Source: a virus. Taken from it: a DNA stretch of 27,223 nucleotides. A model generated the notes under the pieces. It was not told the DNA's origin. It saw nothing but the letters and a program-made list of their open reading frames with translations, and made no database searches. Below, piece by piece: positions 8,151 through 15,570 of the stretch; within the stretch, counting starts at the first letter, position 1; every line of letters begins with the position of its first letter. Position numbers and translations under genes: made by a program. The DNA lies in the IMG/VR virus record IMGVR_UViG_3300012931_000066, positions 1 to 27,223 of that record. One strand, written 5' to 3'.

Positions 8151-8852
8151 TCACACTATGTTTATGAAAAACCCTCCGAAAATATCTTGCGGACGGTATT
8201 TCATGATTACATCTAACGCGTGGTTCGGTAACGCATTTAGCCCCGCACCTTCTGAGCCTGTTCCTTTCGAAGCCATTCCCGCTATATCATTGTCGCCACG
8301 GTTAGCATATAACCACGCAACAATGTGGTATAAGCAAGTCTTTATATCGGCAGGAACAACATCCGCCGTAGCAGCCAACCCCGCTACAAATTGTATTTTA
8401 ATCGCTTGCTCTACGTAATCGATATCAGAAGACCATTGCTGATCTGGCTTTAATTTAATTTGAGCATATTCAGGATTGGAACTAACCACATAATAGATAT
8501 TAGGATCTACTGTCGTATAAACCCCGTTAACAAGGTATTGAAAAGAAGTTAAGCTGACAAACTTAATTCTTCTCAATTCAAATTGCCCTACATCTGTAAA
8601 ATTGTTCCTGTAAGTAATCCAGTTTTGGTTAATTATGCTTGTATTGGTATAATCTTCGAAAATTTTAACCGCAGACTGGATTAGAGTTGTCACATAAGTA
8701 ATTTGTGCCGCAGCCGTAGCATTATCAATTCTAACATGCGCCGCGGCTTCGTCAACCGAAATAGGCAAAATTGTTCTAGCTGCGCCTTCTGTATATGCCC
8801 AGTTTTCTGCCTCTACAACAATTTTGTTCGGAGCGAATGATGATAAATACAT
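8151..8852 (-). CDS. Head-tail connector protein, gp6-like
   Basis: The 233-residue product has the connector layout: VDEAAAHVRIDN near residue 35, then helices around ITYVTTLIQSAVKIFEDYTNTS, a strand section (FELRRIKFVSLTSFQYL), and a C-terminal helix (DIKTCLYHIVAWLYANRGD). 'D-(E)A--H-R-D---D...A---E--T-' is the signature of phage gp6-like connectors that form a ring below the portal. It is followed two bases later by the head-closure gene. Confidence 0.82.
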   Translation of the reverse strand: MYLSSFAPNKIVVEAENWAYTEGAARTILPISVDEAAAHVRIDNATAAAQITYVTTLIQSAVKIFEDYTNTSIINQNWITYRNNFTDVGQFELRRIKFVSLTSFQYLVNGVYTTVDPNIYYVVSSNPEYAQIKLKPDQQWSSDIDYVEQAIKIQFVAGLAATADVVPADIKTCLYHIVAWLYANRGDNDIAGMASKGTGSEGAGLNALPNHALDVIMKYRPQDIFGGFFINIV

Positions 8853-8868
8853 TATTACTCATTAAATA

Positions 8869-9324
8869 CTAAGTAGAGCTAAATGTTACGCTATTGTTAT
8901 AAACAATCTGCCATTGCGTAGCCGACTTATAGCAGATTCTCAACTCATCAGCAGCAGCGTCAAAAGTAGCAGTGTTATTGGTACCATCGAAAGTAACTCC
9001 AGTCGCCGTTTTAACGGTTACAGAGCCAGAAGTAATACTTGCCAGCCATATATCTAAAAAGCAACCATCCGTTGGAGCGGCTAACGTTAAAGCAAACCCC
9101 GTCCCACCAACAACAGCGACCTTTCCGCTTGTCGCCAAAGCTCCAGCAGCGCTTACAGAGTAAGCATCATTAGAGCTTGCAATATTTAAAAGCTTAGCAG
9201 CGGATATTGATGTACCATTCATATCTATAGTGCCATATATAGCCAATTGATTATCATTAGCTATTCCACTTGTGGATTGTTCCGGTTGCTTGAAACCATT
9301 CAATACATTTGCATCAAATGACAT
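8869..9324 (-). CDS. Probable capsid decoration / head fibre-like protein
   Basis: The 151-residue product is low-complexity and rich in Ala, Ser, Thr and Gly, with alternating strands (GTGFALTLAAPTDGCFLDIW, SGSVTVKTATGVTF). The 'LTLAAPTDG--L-I' pattern occurs in phage head-decoration and fibre domains. The ATG lies inside the end of the preceding small gene and has a good ribosome site (GAGGT). A virion surface role is inferred from composition and position between capsid and connector; no catalytic motif is seen. Confidence 0.5.
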   Translation of the reverse strand: MSFDANVLNGFKQPEQSTSGIANDNQLAIYGTIDMNGTSISAAKLLNIASSNDAYSVSAAGALATSGKVAVVGGTGFALTLAAPTDGCFLDIWLASITSGSVTVKTATGVTFDGTNNTATFDAAADELRICYKSATQWQIVYNNSVTFSST

Positions 9325-9511
9325 AATCTTTTACCTCGTAATTAATTTTTAACATTTTGTTATGAAACTTACTAACAGCATTTCTGTTATCGATGATAGC
9401 CACCTTCTCCTTTATAAGGAATTGGGCAGCTTCATCGGTAACAAGGTATATTTTACCCCGATCAAACAATTGGTCTTTATGCTTATATTTCTTAAGCATA
9501 AAAATTTTCAT
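9314..9511 (-). CDS. Small conserved head-region protein
   Basis: The frame gives 65 residues starting MKIFMLKKYKHKDQLFDRGK, with DEAAQFLIKEKVAIID in the middle. Short proteins of the form 'K-L----D---F--G--Y-V----A--L---G-A' are common right after the major capsid gene in phages, role unknown. The ATG at 9509-9511 overlaps the stop of the upstream gene (TAATG), which favours it over a start ten codons earlier. Its end overlaps the next gene by 11 bases. Confidence 0.6.
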   Translation of the reverse strand: MKIFMLKKYKHKDQLFDRGKIYLVTDEAAQFLIKEKVAIIDNRNAVSKFHNKMLKINYEVKDYVI

Positions 9512-9981
9512 TATTTGTCTTTTGCTGTTGGTTTTATCCATGGATACCCTAATGTTGCAATAGCACTTAAAGTACCGCCCGTTGTAACCCCTGTGCTCGT
9601 AATCCTCAACTGAACATATCGATATTTATTCAAACATCCAATACGAGCAACAGCATTGTCATCACTAGCTGCAAAAGTAGCGTCGCCAATTGGATCAACT
9701 ACTGTAGACGCATAACTCGGACGCTCACCAGTAACGTTAGTAGTTCCAATCAAGAAATCACTTGTTATTGCGACAGCTCCAGACATACCTGAATCATCGC
9801 TTTGGTATATCGCAGGAACATAAGTTCCGTCCGTTATAGCCCCGGAGTGAATAACAAACTCTGTAGCCTCAAATCCTAAAGTATCAATAATATTGCCACT
9901 AGTCGTGGTATTAGTAGAGATAGCTCCGATATTTAAAGCATTAGCGTTTTTAATTTCGTTATGTAAATCTAACTTAGCCAT
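9511..9981 (-). CDS. Hypothetical virion protein after major capsid
   Basis: The 156-residue product is rich in Thr, Ala and Asp, lacks Cys except one, and has beta-type segments (FVIHSGAITDGTYVPAIYQS, RYVQLRITSTGVTTGGTL). The 'GTY-P-I-QSDDSGMSGA' and 'YVQLRIT-TG-T-GG' patterns occur in many phage proteins next to the major capsid gene, suspected capsid cement or stabilising proteins. There is a clear ribosome site (AGAGGTAA). Function is inferred from position only. Confidence 0.65.
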   Translation of the reverse strand: MAKLDLHNEIKNANALNIGAISTNTTTSGNIIDTLGFEATEFVIHSGAITDGTYVPAIYQSDDSGMSGAVAITSDFLIGTTNVTGERPSYASTVVDPIGDATFAASDDNAVARIGCLNKYRYVQLRITSTGVTTGGTLSAIATLGYPWIKPTAKDK

Positions 9982-9998
9982 TTTAATTACCTCTTTTC

Positions 9999-11318
9999 TT
10001 AAACAGACCCAGCAACTTTCATTTTCACAAAAGCTTCTTTTTTAACTACTTGAGCTCCAATGCGGCGGATAAAAGTAAAACTAACCATTCCGGGAGTGGT
10101 AATTTCATCTCTGATCATATACATTAACATTCTATCTGCCACAACATAGCCCTTCTTGAAGTCTCCCATTAGTATTGGATAAGTGTTCGCACCTATATCG
10201 TCCATGTCTGGAGATATAAAGTATTGAGCACCAAGAATAGTATTTGGGATACCTGCAGCAACATTACCTTGCGCCCAGATATAACGACCAACACCATCCT
10301 TTAATTGTAGAATTTTTATCCAAGTGCGTCGATTAAAGGTATAGATACGGTCATAGTTCTGGTTTCCATAGCTTTCCCATTTAATCTCGCCGAACATTTG
10401 AAGAATTGCATCCGCAGTAATGTTTGTTGTATTTCCACTTGCAATTGCGTTAATCCCTGCCTGAGAAGACATTAATCCTTCTACCTGATTAACACCGTCA
10501 CCTTTGATGAACCCGTATCCTTCTCTTTGCGCAAACTCCTCGTTAACGTCATTAGCGATTTCTGCCTGCATATCGATTGGGCTATCCATTAACTCTTCAA
10601 TAGTAATCGGCACCCTTACGCTTAATCTCTTCATGTGAATTTCTGGACGGGTGTATTGTGATTGGCTTTGAGTAACGGGATTCTGTCCTTCATATCCCCA
10701 TGAAGAACTTAAAAGCACGTTACGAACCGGTAATTGTAAAACATTTGAGTACGTAGACATTGCTCTTGCGTATTGTCTGACAGGGCTTATTTCAGTTAAG
10801 TTGCGAATCATCTCAGGCATAAACTCTGGCGGAACTAACAACCCTCCAGCATCCCCTACATCAGACCGTACGTATTTGAATTCTCTTTTTTCAAGAGAAT
10901 TGTCAAATTTATTTATTTTAGGAATGGTTACAAACCCTTGAGGATCCGATAATTTGTAATATTTATTTATGTCATCATCAGTAGATATAGCTAGCTTACT
11001 GTCTCGAGCATAAAAATATTTATTGTAAGCGTTTATTAATTCAGGATTAAGAACTTGCATTCCAGCGGAAGAATTTACGCTCTTTACGCCTTCTCTGCGC
11101 TCTAAAGCGTCGATAATTTCTTCTTGCTTTCCTGATTTAGCTTGAAGTTTTTGCACCTCTTCATGAGCCTTATTTAAATCCTTTTCCATTTTTTCAACTT
11201 TAGTTTCAATATCCGAATAGCTCTTAGAACCTTTTTCTAGAGAATCACGGATTTCATGAACTAATTTTCCTAATTCGTCTTGTGCATTTTGTGGCTGCAC
11301 TACTTGAATATCAGTCAT
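9999..11318 (-). CDS. Major capsid protein, HK97 fold
   Basis: The product (439 residues from the ATG at 11316-11318, which has AGGTGA upstream; a GTG three codons earlier is less likely) has an N-terminal coiled-coil delta domain (about 1-75, IRDSLEKGSKSYSDIETKVE), a linker, then the shell domain. GGLLVPPEFMPEMIRNL, SPVRQYARAMSTYSN and the C-terminal DFKKGYVVADRMLMYMIRD are typical of HK97-type capsids. The delta domain is normally removed by the prohead protease encoded just upstream. A structured leader (copy 2) precedes the gene. Confidence 0.93.
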   Translation of the reverse strand: MTDIQVVQPQNAQDELGKLVHEIRDSLEKGSKSYSDIETKVEKMEKDLNKAHEEVQKLQAKSGKQEEIIDALERREGVKSVNSSAGMQVLNPELINAYNKYFYARDSKLAISTDDDINKYYKLSDPQGFVTIPKINKFDNSLEKREFKYVRSDVGDAGGLLVPPEFMPEMIRNLTEISPVRQYARAMSTYSNVLQLPVRNVLLSSSWGYEGQNPVTQSQSQYTRPEIHMKRLSVRVPITIEELMDSPIDMQAEIANDVNEEFAQREGYGFIKGDGVNQVEGLMSSQAGINAIASGNTTNITADAILQMFGEIKWESYGNQNYDRIYTFNRRTWIKILQLKDGVGRYIWAQGNVAAGIPNTILGAQYFISPDMDDIGANTYPILMGDFKKGYVVADRMLMYMIRDEITTPGMVSFTFIRRIGAQVVKKEAFVKMKVAGSV

Positions 11319-11348
11319 TTTTTTCACCTGTGTATAAGTTAATAAGTT

Positions 11349-11431
11349 ACATGTAAAAACATGTCGGGTTTAATAACTGCTACCAGTTGAAATATCGCCA
11401 AGGCGATAAATGACAAGCAGGATTCCCTGCT
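11349..11431 (-). promoter_or_regulatory. Structured leader element, copy 2 (major capsid)
   Basis: Plus-strand order: hairpin D ACATGT-AAAA-ACATGT (11349-11364), hairpin A AACTG-CTAC-CAGTT (11375-11388), hairpin B TATCGCC-AA-GGCGATA (11393-11408), linker AATGACA, hairpin C AGCAGG-ATTC-CCTGCT (11416-11431). It fills the gap between protease and capsid genes and forms the capsid leader on the minus strand. Linkers match the other copies, while stems B, C and D are different sequences that still pair. Confidence 0.78.
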
Positions 11432-11440
11432 AGCATAACG

Positions 11441-12616
11441 TTAGCTCGCGATAATATTTTTTATACTACGCAAACTATTAATAATATTGTTGTGTTCTTT
11501 TTTATCGGAAATGTTTTTAAGATTTTCATTAATAGCATGAAGATGCCCTATTAATTCCATATTCTTATGCTCTTTGTCGCTACTATCGCTTTGCGTATCT
11601 TCGAAATGGATTAGATTCACCAGATACTCAACGCCGCTCTTAGTAAAGCTTCCACTTTTCCTTAAAATACGAGCCAATTGCGATTTTTTGGTTATTTGCG
11701 CAGCGGCTACAAGCTTTGTAACCTCTCTAACTGACATTTTTTTAACTTCAGTTACTTTAGCGTTTGGGTTCATAGGCTCACCAACCATAGAAATTTCCCA
11801 AAGAGTTATTTTTTTTAATTGTCTAATCGGAGGCGTGCTTGCCGTAGCTGGTCTAATGTAATCCTCTTCATCCACACTATACCCAATTGAAAAATCTGTT
11901 AACATTCCCTGTTTTGCTAATGCGTAAGCTTCCCTACCTCGCTGCACTTCAAGATTGATAGATCCTTCGCAAAACAACCCCTTTTCGTCATCTACCATCT
12001 TGCTAGGGTCAAAGCCGCCAATAATATCCATCATCGAGTGTTGGTATTGCATTTTGATAGGTCTTTTACTGGCTTTATATTTTTTAAGGCTTTCGGTAAA
12101 GGCTCCTTTAAGGATAACATCCCCGCCTCGGTCTATGTCTCCATAAGTAGCGGCATATCCTCTTATAATCCCCGTCTTTATTCCGTTAACTGTTGCTTCT
12201 TTAGTTTCTAGGACGCGGAAACCTATGTTTTTGTGTTCTATTTTTATGCTTGTGGTTTTTGTCGGCTCTTGATGATGACTATCTTCCTCGTAGTCATCAT
12301 CGCCGTCTTCGTAACCATCATCGTCGTCGCTATCTTCATCATCCCAGTATTTTTCATCATCCCCTTCGTCTCCAGTAGCTTCCGCAAACTCTATAGGCTT
12401 GTAATTATTATCTTTTAGCCACTTACGAGCTTCATCAGCAGAGAATTTGTCAGCATCAAAGTGAATAGACTCCACTTCAGCAGTGCCATCTTTTGTTATC
12501 CCATAGATAACGTCTATTCCATCCGCAAATTCGTCGTTCTTGCGGCGAAAACGGGCATATTTTTTACGGTCTTCTATTCTGGCAGCGTGTTCTTTGCTAT
12601 AAGGCATAAAACCCAT
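11441..12616 (-). CDS. HK97-type prohead protease (S78) with N-terminal domain
   Basis: The 391-residue product matures the prohead. The protease domain is at about residues 140-290: GIIRGYAATYGDIDRGGDVI, YQHSMMDIIG with the probable catalytic His at 193, and LTDFSIGYSV with the probable catalytic Ser at 243. Ahead of it are a domain with DEARKWLKDNNYKPIEF (residues 61-77), found in Mu-like protease/scaffold proteins, and an acidic linker at 84-112 made mostly of Asp and Glu. The C-terminal 100 residues may act as scaffold. A start at Met4 is also possible. It lies next to a block of opposite-strand genes and has its own promoter-like sequence and structured leader. Confidence 0.88.
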   Translation of the reverse strand: MGFMPYSKEHAARIEDRKKYARFRRKNDEFADGIDVIYGITKDGTAEVESIHFDADKFSADEARKWLKDNNYKPIEFAEATGDEGDDEKYWDDEDSDDDDGYEDGDDDYEEDSHHQEPTKTTSIKIEHKNIGFRVLETKEATVNGIKTGIIRGYAATYGDIDRGGDVILKGAFTESLKKYKASKRPIKMQYQHSMMDIIGGFDPSKMVDDEKGLFCEGSINLEVQRGREAYALAKQGMLTDFSIGYSVDEEDYIRPATASTPPIRQLKKITLWEISMVGEPMNPNAKVTEVKKMSVREVTKLVAAAQITKKSQLARILRKSGSFTKSGVEYLVNLIHFEDTQSDSSDKEHKNMELIGHLHAINENLKNISDKKEHNNIINSLRSIKNIIAS

Positions 12617-12635
12617 AAGTTATTAATTCAACACA

Positions 12636-12719
12636 GTAATTCGATTACGAATTACAAACGATAACTGCTACCAGTTGAGATACTGGATAAAATCCAATAA
12701 GTGACAAGCGATAATTCGC
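12636..12719 (-). promoter_or_regulatory. Structured leader element, copy 3 (protease)
   Basis: Plus-strand order: hairpin D GTAATTCG-ATTA-CGAATTAC (12636-12655), hairpin A AACTG-CTAC-CAGTT (12663-12676), hairpin B TGGAT-AAA-ATCCA (12684-12696), linker AAGTGACA, hairpin C GCGA-TAAT-TCGC (12708-12719). The element begins about 15 bases downstream of a promoter-like sequence on the minus strand, so it may be the very 5' end of a protease-capsid transcript. Confidence 0.77.
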
Positions 12720-12738
12720 CAAAAGCCTACGGATGTTA

Positions 12739-12768
12739 ATAATATCATTAAAAATCATTTAGTTGCAA
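12739..12768 (-). promoter_or_regulatory. Candidate sigma70-like promoter for protease-capsid genes
   Basis: The minus strand reads TTGCAA, 18 bases, TATTAT (12763-12768 and 12739-12744). The -10 matches five of six consensus bases, the -35 four of six. It would start transcription just before leader element copy 3 and bypass the opposite-strand gene block. A neighbouring 6-bp hairpin TTAAGG-AAA-CCTTAA lies at 12776-12790. Confidence 0.45.
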
Positions 12769-12830
12769 CACTTATTTAAGGAAACCTTAATAAATCAATA
12801 GCTTTATTATATTTGCTTTTACTAAAATTA

Positions 12831-12856
12831 GCGTATAAGATAATGTCTTTATACGC
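12831..12856. promoter_or_regulatory. Palindrome in control region of the plus-strand block
   Basis: An 8-bp perfect inverted repeat, GCGTATAA (12831-12838) and TTATACGC (12849-12856), lies 20 bases before the first gene of the block. A weak promoter (TTTTAC, 16 bases, GATAAT) overlaps it, so it could be an operator; a leader hairpin or a terminator is also possible. The rest of 12720-12876 shows only AT-rich sequence. Confidence 0.4.
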
Positions 12857-12876
12857 AATAAAACGGAGGGAAATAA

Positions 12877-13170
12877 ATGCAAATCAAATTAAAACATCCT
12901 AACAGTAACGTAATAGAGCAAATCCCTGTAGGTTTTTCTTGGACGATCATATTTTTTTATCCCTTAGTTCCATTGTTTAGGGGTGATATAAAATATTTAT
13001 TTCTATTTGTTGTTATTGGTCTTTTGACTTTTGGCGTTGGAGGATGGCTTTTCTTTGCATGGCAATATAATGAAATATGCCTTAAAAAATTATTAAGGCT
13101 TGGATATATTCCTGCAGATGATAAAGCAAAAGCTTATTTAATAAGAGTTGGGTTTTATAAAAATGATTAA
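12877..13170 (+). CDS. Small membrane protein
   Basis: The 97-residue product has an excellent ribosome site (GGAGG, eight bases before ATG). It starts MQIKLKHPNSNVIEQIPVGF and then carries two hydrophobic segments, about residues 22-36 and 40-65 (YLFLFVVIGLLTFGVGGWLF), followed by a basic tail with YNEICLKKLLRLGYIPADD. This arrangement resembles a family of short bacterial and phage inner-membrane proteins of unknown role. It is the first gene of a plus-strand block set against the direction of the virion genes, which fits an accessory (moron-type) function; this is inference. Confidence 0.7.
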   Translation: MQIKLKHPNSNVIEQIPVGFSWTIIFFYPLVPLFRGDIKYLFLFVVIGLLTFGVGGWLFFAWQYNEICLKKLLRLGYIPADDKAKAYLIRVGFYKND

Positions 13171-13384
13171 CGATAATTGCAACTCACCATTTGAAACACT
13201 GTCACAGGAAGAAACGGCGGAAATGCTTGGAGTAAGAACCAGCACCCTCGCCTCTTGGCGGAGTTCTGGAAAATATGGTTTAAAGTACATAAAGATCGGA
13301 AAGAAAATTACTTACATGAAAAAAGACGTAAAAGAATTTATTGAATCATGCAAGATAATTCCTAAAAACAAAATAATAAGGTGA
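13163..13384 (+). CDS. Excisionase/MerR-like HTH DNA-binding protein
   Basis: The product (73 residues from the ATG at 13163) contains SQEETAEMLGVRTSTLASWR followed by GLKYIKIGKKITYMKKDVKE. This is the winged-helix HTH_17 pattern of excisionases and small regulators: a helix-turn-helix that recognises DNA, then 'Y-KIG---Y---D---F'. The chosen ATG overlaps the stop of the membrane-protein gene; a start five codons earlier is possible. A second protein of the same type is encoded at 21721-21936. It may regulate the block or help excision; no integrase is visible in this window. Confidence 0.75.
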   Translation: MINDNCNSPFETLSQEETAEMLGVRTSTLASWRSSGKYGLKYIKIGKKITYMKKDVKEFIESCKIIPKNKIIR

Positions 13385-13388
13385 AAAA

Positions 13389-13718
13389 ATGAGCAATATA
13401 AAAAACGCTTATATTAAAAGAGCTGAAATAATTATAGAAGACCACGGACTGCTAACTGCATTCCTTGACTTAAATTATGGAGGAATGGGTCAAGGGTTTG
13501 GAGGGCGTTGCTTATTCAACGAAAAATTTAAAGACCAAGATTGTTGCGGTAATTTTATCTGGGGATGTCTTAAGATATGCGGAGTTGATTCATGGGGTCG
13601 AGTAGCTGGCAGTCATGTAAGAGTTATAAGCGATAGCGACAAAGTGCACCGAATAGGTCACATCATCGAAGATATCTGGTTTGACGGAAATGAAATTATT
13701 AAAAATCTTGAGAGGTAA
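13389..13718 (+). CDS. Conserved phage protein of unknown function
   Basis: The 109-residue product contains EDHGLLTAFLDLNYGGMGQG, GRCLFNEKF, GNFIWGCLKICGVDSWG and a C-terminal KVHRIGHIIEDIWFD. Short proteins with 'I-DHG-LTA---L-YGG-GQGFGG' and 'F-----L-I-GV--W----G--VRV' are widespread among phages and prophages, but I know of no assigned function. Gene spacing to the upstream HTH gene is four bases, so they form one transcription unit. Confidence 0.75.
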   Translation: MSNIKNAYIKRAEIIIEDHGLLTAFLDLNYGGMGQGFGGRCLFNEKFKDQDCCGNFIWGCLKICGVDSWGRVAGSHVRVISDSDKVHRIGHIIEDIWFDGNEIIKNLER

Positions 13719-13722
13719 AAAT

Positions 13723-14169
13723 ATGAAAATAAATACAATTAACAAGCCAAGCAATAGAGGTGCTTGGCTATCCCTTGGGGCTTATACAGCGATCATTATA
13801 TCCACAATTATATTTATCTCTATATTCGGCAATCTTGGGTGGGGATTTTTCGCTACTAGTTTGGTTGGCGGCGCTGCTAGCCTGTACGCTGGAATCTTTA
13901 TCATGCTCTTTAGCAGGGTATTGGAACACCGATGTAAATTAGAACAACTTTTGCCAGCCCCTAAATTACCAGCTGGCATTAAGATATTAGGGGGATTAAG
14001 CTTTGCGGTAATATTGCTAATCTTTGGCTTCCTGAATGGTCAAGGAGAGATTGACGCTGGAACTTTAACCGTGTGGGCTTTTGTTTCTTCGGCATGTTTA
14101 GGCTCTATCATTGGTTATGCTTACGGGGAAATTTGCTGCAAGAATTGTAAGGAGAAAACTAAGATATGA
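13723..14169 (+). CDS. Four-helix integral membrane protein
   Basis: The ATG at 13723 is preferred because GAGAGG lies eight bases upstream; the frame is open 14 codons further. The 148-residue product has four hydrophobic segments at about residues 20-37, 42-65, 83-103 and 111-130 (LGAYTAIIISTIIFISIF; GLSFAVILLIFGFLNG; VSSACLGSIIGYAYG) and a short Cys/Lys-rich tail. No enzyme motif is seen. It could be a superinfection-exclusion or envelope protein, but nothing in the sequence decides this. Confidence 0.65.
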   Translation: MKINTINKPSNRGAWLSLGAYTAIIISTIIFISIFGNLGWGFFATSLVGGAASLYAGIFIMLFSRVLEHRCKLEQLLPAPKLPAGIKILGGLSFAVILLIFGFLNGQGEIDAGTLTVWAFVSSACLGSIIGYAYGEICCKNCKEKTKI

Positions 14170-14450
14170 AAATAGAGAAAATTAGCTTAGAAAATGGCGT
14201 CTGCATTAAAGACGCAATTAAGCTTCTTGCCGATAAGCTCGACGAAGTGATTGATGCACAAAATAGCGAACGTAAAGAATTAGGTCAAGTGAGAGATTTT
14301 TTAAGTACGTTAGCTAAAACAGTCTCTAGGATGGATTACGATAACGCTGACCTTATAAAAGCAGTCGAACACTTAAATTCTTTTGCACAAATTGGCATGA
14401 TTCAATTGGGAAGAAAGCACGCAAATAAAAATGAAGATATACCCAACTAA
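14166..14450 (+). CDS. Small helical, coiled-coil protein
   Basis: The 94-residue product overlaps the upstream membrane-protein gene by ATGA, so the two are probably translated together. It is predicted from composition to be almost all helix (KDAIKLLADKLDEVIDAQNS; VRDFLSTLAKTVSRMDYDNA) with a heptad-like spacing of Leu/Ile. No known domain was recognised. A soluble partner for the membrane protein encoded just before it is plausible but only inferred. Confidence 0.6.
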   Translation: MKIEKISLENGVCIKDAIKLLADKLDEVIDAQNSERKELGQVRDFLSTLAKTVSRMDYDNADLIKAVEHLNSFAQIGMIQLGRKHANKNEDIPN

Positions 14451-14497
14451 AGCCACGTGTCGAGAAATATGCCGTTGTGAGAGGAATGTAAAAATAA

Positions 14498-14525
14498 ATG
14501 ACAAGGCATAATAATATGATACAAT
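14498..14525 (+). promoter_or_regulatory. Candidate promoter before the 63-residue membrane protein
   Basis: ATGACA (14498-14503), 16 bases, TACAAT (14520-14525); each box matches five of six consensus bases. Transcription would start at about 14532, next to the ATG at 14533, so the message would be nearly leaderless. Confidence 0.4.
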
Positions 14526-14532
14526 AAAAGCC

Positions 14533-14724
14533 ATGATTATAAATTTTGGTATAGCTAAACTCATAGTGTGCGTCTTAGGGGCTGTTTTTGGCTCAACTAT
14601 AGCAGCTGCAATCGCGTACGAATTAAAAATTAGTTTCAAAAAGTGTATGTTAATCGGCGCGCTTAACGGATCTACGATCCTAGCATGCTTAATAATAATT
14701 TTAAGCATTATCTCGTGGGTGTAA
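14533..14724 (+). CDS. Two-helix small membrane protein
   Basis: The 63-residue product has two hydrophobic helices (VCVLGAVFGSTIAAAIAYEL and LIGALNGSTILACLIIILSI) joined by the short basic loop KISFKKC. Small-residue spacing (G--G, A--A) suggests helix packing. Size and shape could fit a holin, a toxin-like peptide or an accessory membrane protein; no lysis partner gene is next to it. There is no clear ribosome site, which lowers confidence, although the upstream promoter-like boxes would allow a leaderless start. Confidence 0.45.
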   Translation: MIINFGIAKLIVCVLGAVFGSTIAAAIAYELKISFKKCMLIGALNGSTILACLIIILSIISWV

Positions 14725-14761
14725 GCATCTCAAGGAATGATTCCATGCAGGAATTGCTTAC
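14721..14761. terminator. Inverted repeat between converging genes
   Basis: GTAAGCA (14721-14727) pairs with TGCTTAC (14755-14761), with an inner GGAA-TGA-TTCC hairpin. It covers the last codons of both converging genes, so it may stop or protect both transcripts. Neither strand has a U-tract after it, so it is not a classical intrinsic terminator. Confidence 0.4.
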
Positions 14762-15570
14762 TCAAAAAACGTCTCGTGACAACACCTGCAGTTAACAAGA
14801 TTATCTTCGCTAGCTCCTAAACTATCATCTCCCGGAAACATCATCTCTTCTCCATTTACTTCAAAAGGTTCTTCAGCGTCAACTACATCGCCATCCACTT
14901 CAGCATGCCATTCTCTGGTATGATCATCGAGAATAGTAACCCACATCTTTTGGGCTTTCATTTCGTTAATGTTAACGCCGTCGAACTCAGCGTTAGTTTC
15001 TGATAGCGTTTCATACTCCAAAGACTTGCCGCTTTCTGCCGCCGCTTGAGTCTCGGTAATGGATATCATAATGCTGCGAGCATCAAATCTTTCTTTTAAT
15101 ATATCTTTAGCCCTTGATGCGATAGATTTATTGCTTAATGATGCCTCTTCTTTTTCAGCTTCTTCCTTTGCTCTTTTAATTGCCGTGTCCATATTTTTAC
15201 GAGTAGTGTCAGTTATCTGATGCGCCATTAAGTGGCTACGCTGAGCTGCAAATCCTTTTATGTGAGCGTCGAGTCTTTGACTAACTCTCGCGGCGTTATG
15301 AGGCTTACCTAAAACCTCTCTAATCTGCCCGGAAAACTTTTTAGCTGTAGATTGATGAATATCTTTTAATCCTTTTTCTAGCAACGCTCTATGATGTTCT
15401 AAATGCGGAGGGTGACCGTATGCGGCATAGCTCTTCTGAAAGTCTGATAAGACCTTGTTGAACACTTTTCTAACTGGTTTAATGTTTTTAGTTTCCAGCT
15501 TAAGCTTTTGTGCATAATTGCCAGCTGCGCGCTTATAAAGCTTCCGAGCGGTTTCATTACTAATCGCCAT
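14758..15570 (-). CDS. MuF-like minor head protein (SPP1 gp7-type)
   Basis: The 270-residue product follows the portal gene with an 11-base overlap, the usual place of MuF. The N-terminal two thirds are helical and basic (HHRALLEKGLKDIHQSTAKK), and the C-terminus has the MuF signature: KMWVTILDDHTREWHAEVDG followed by NGEEMMFPGDDSLGASEDN and VNCRCCHETFF, where conserved Asp/His/Cys residues sit. MuF proteins enter the prohead and help DNA ejection or minor capsid assembly. No C-terminal toxin extension is present. The gene ends against the converging plus-strand block. Confidence 0.88.
   Translation of the reverse strand: MAISNETARKLYKRAAGNYAQKLKLETKNIKPVRKVFNKVLSDFQKSYAAYGHPPHLEHHRALLEKGLKDIHQSTAKKFSGQIREVLGKPHNAARVSQRLDAHIKGFAAQRSHLMAHQITDTTRKNMDTAIKRAKEEAEKEEASLSNKSIASRAKDILKERFDARSIMISITETQAAAESGKSLEYETLSETNAEFDGVNINEMKAQKMWVTILDDHTREWHAEVDGDVVDAEEPFEVNGEEMMFPGDDSLGASEDNLVNCRCCHETFFE

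Noticed and set aside
14373-14708. Minus-strand open frame of 111 codons opposite the small membrane protein
   Set aside because: It runs opposite two better supported plus-strand genes, has no good ribosome site, and its hydrophobic composition mirrors the membrane protein on the other strand.
14758-15570. Toxin domain at the MuF C-terminus
   Set aside because: The protein ends with the MuF domain itself (CRCCHETFF) and has no extension.
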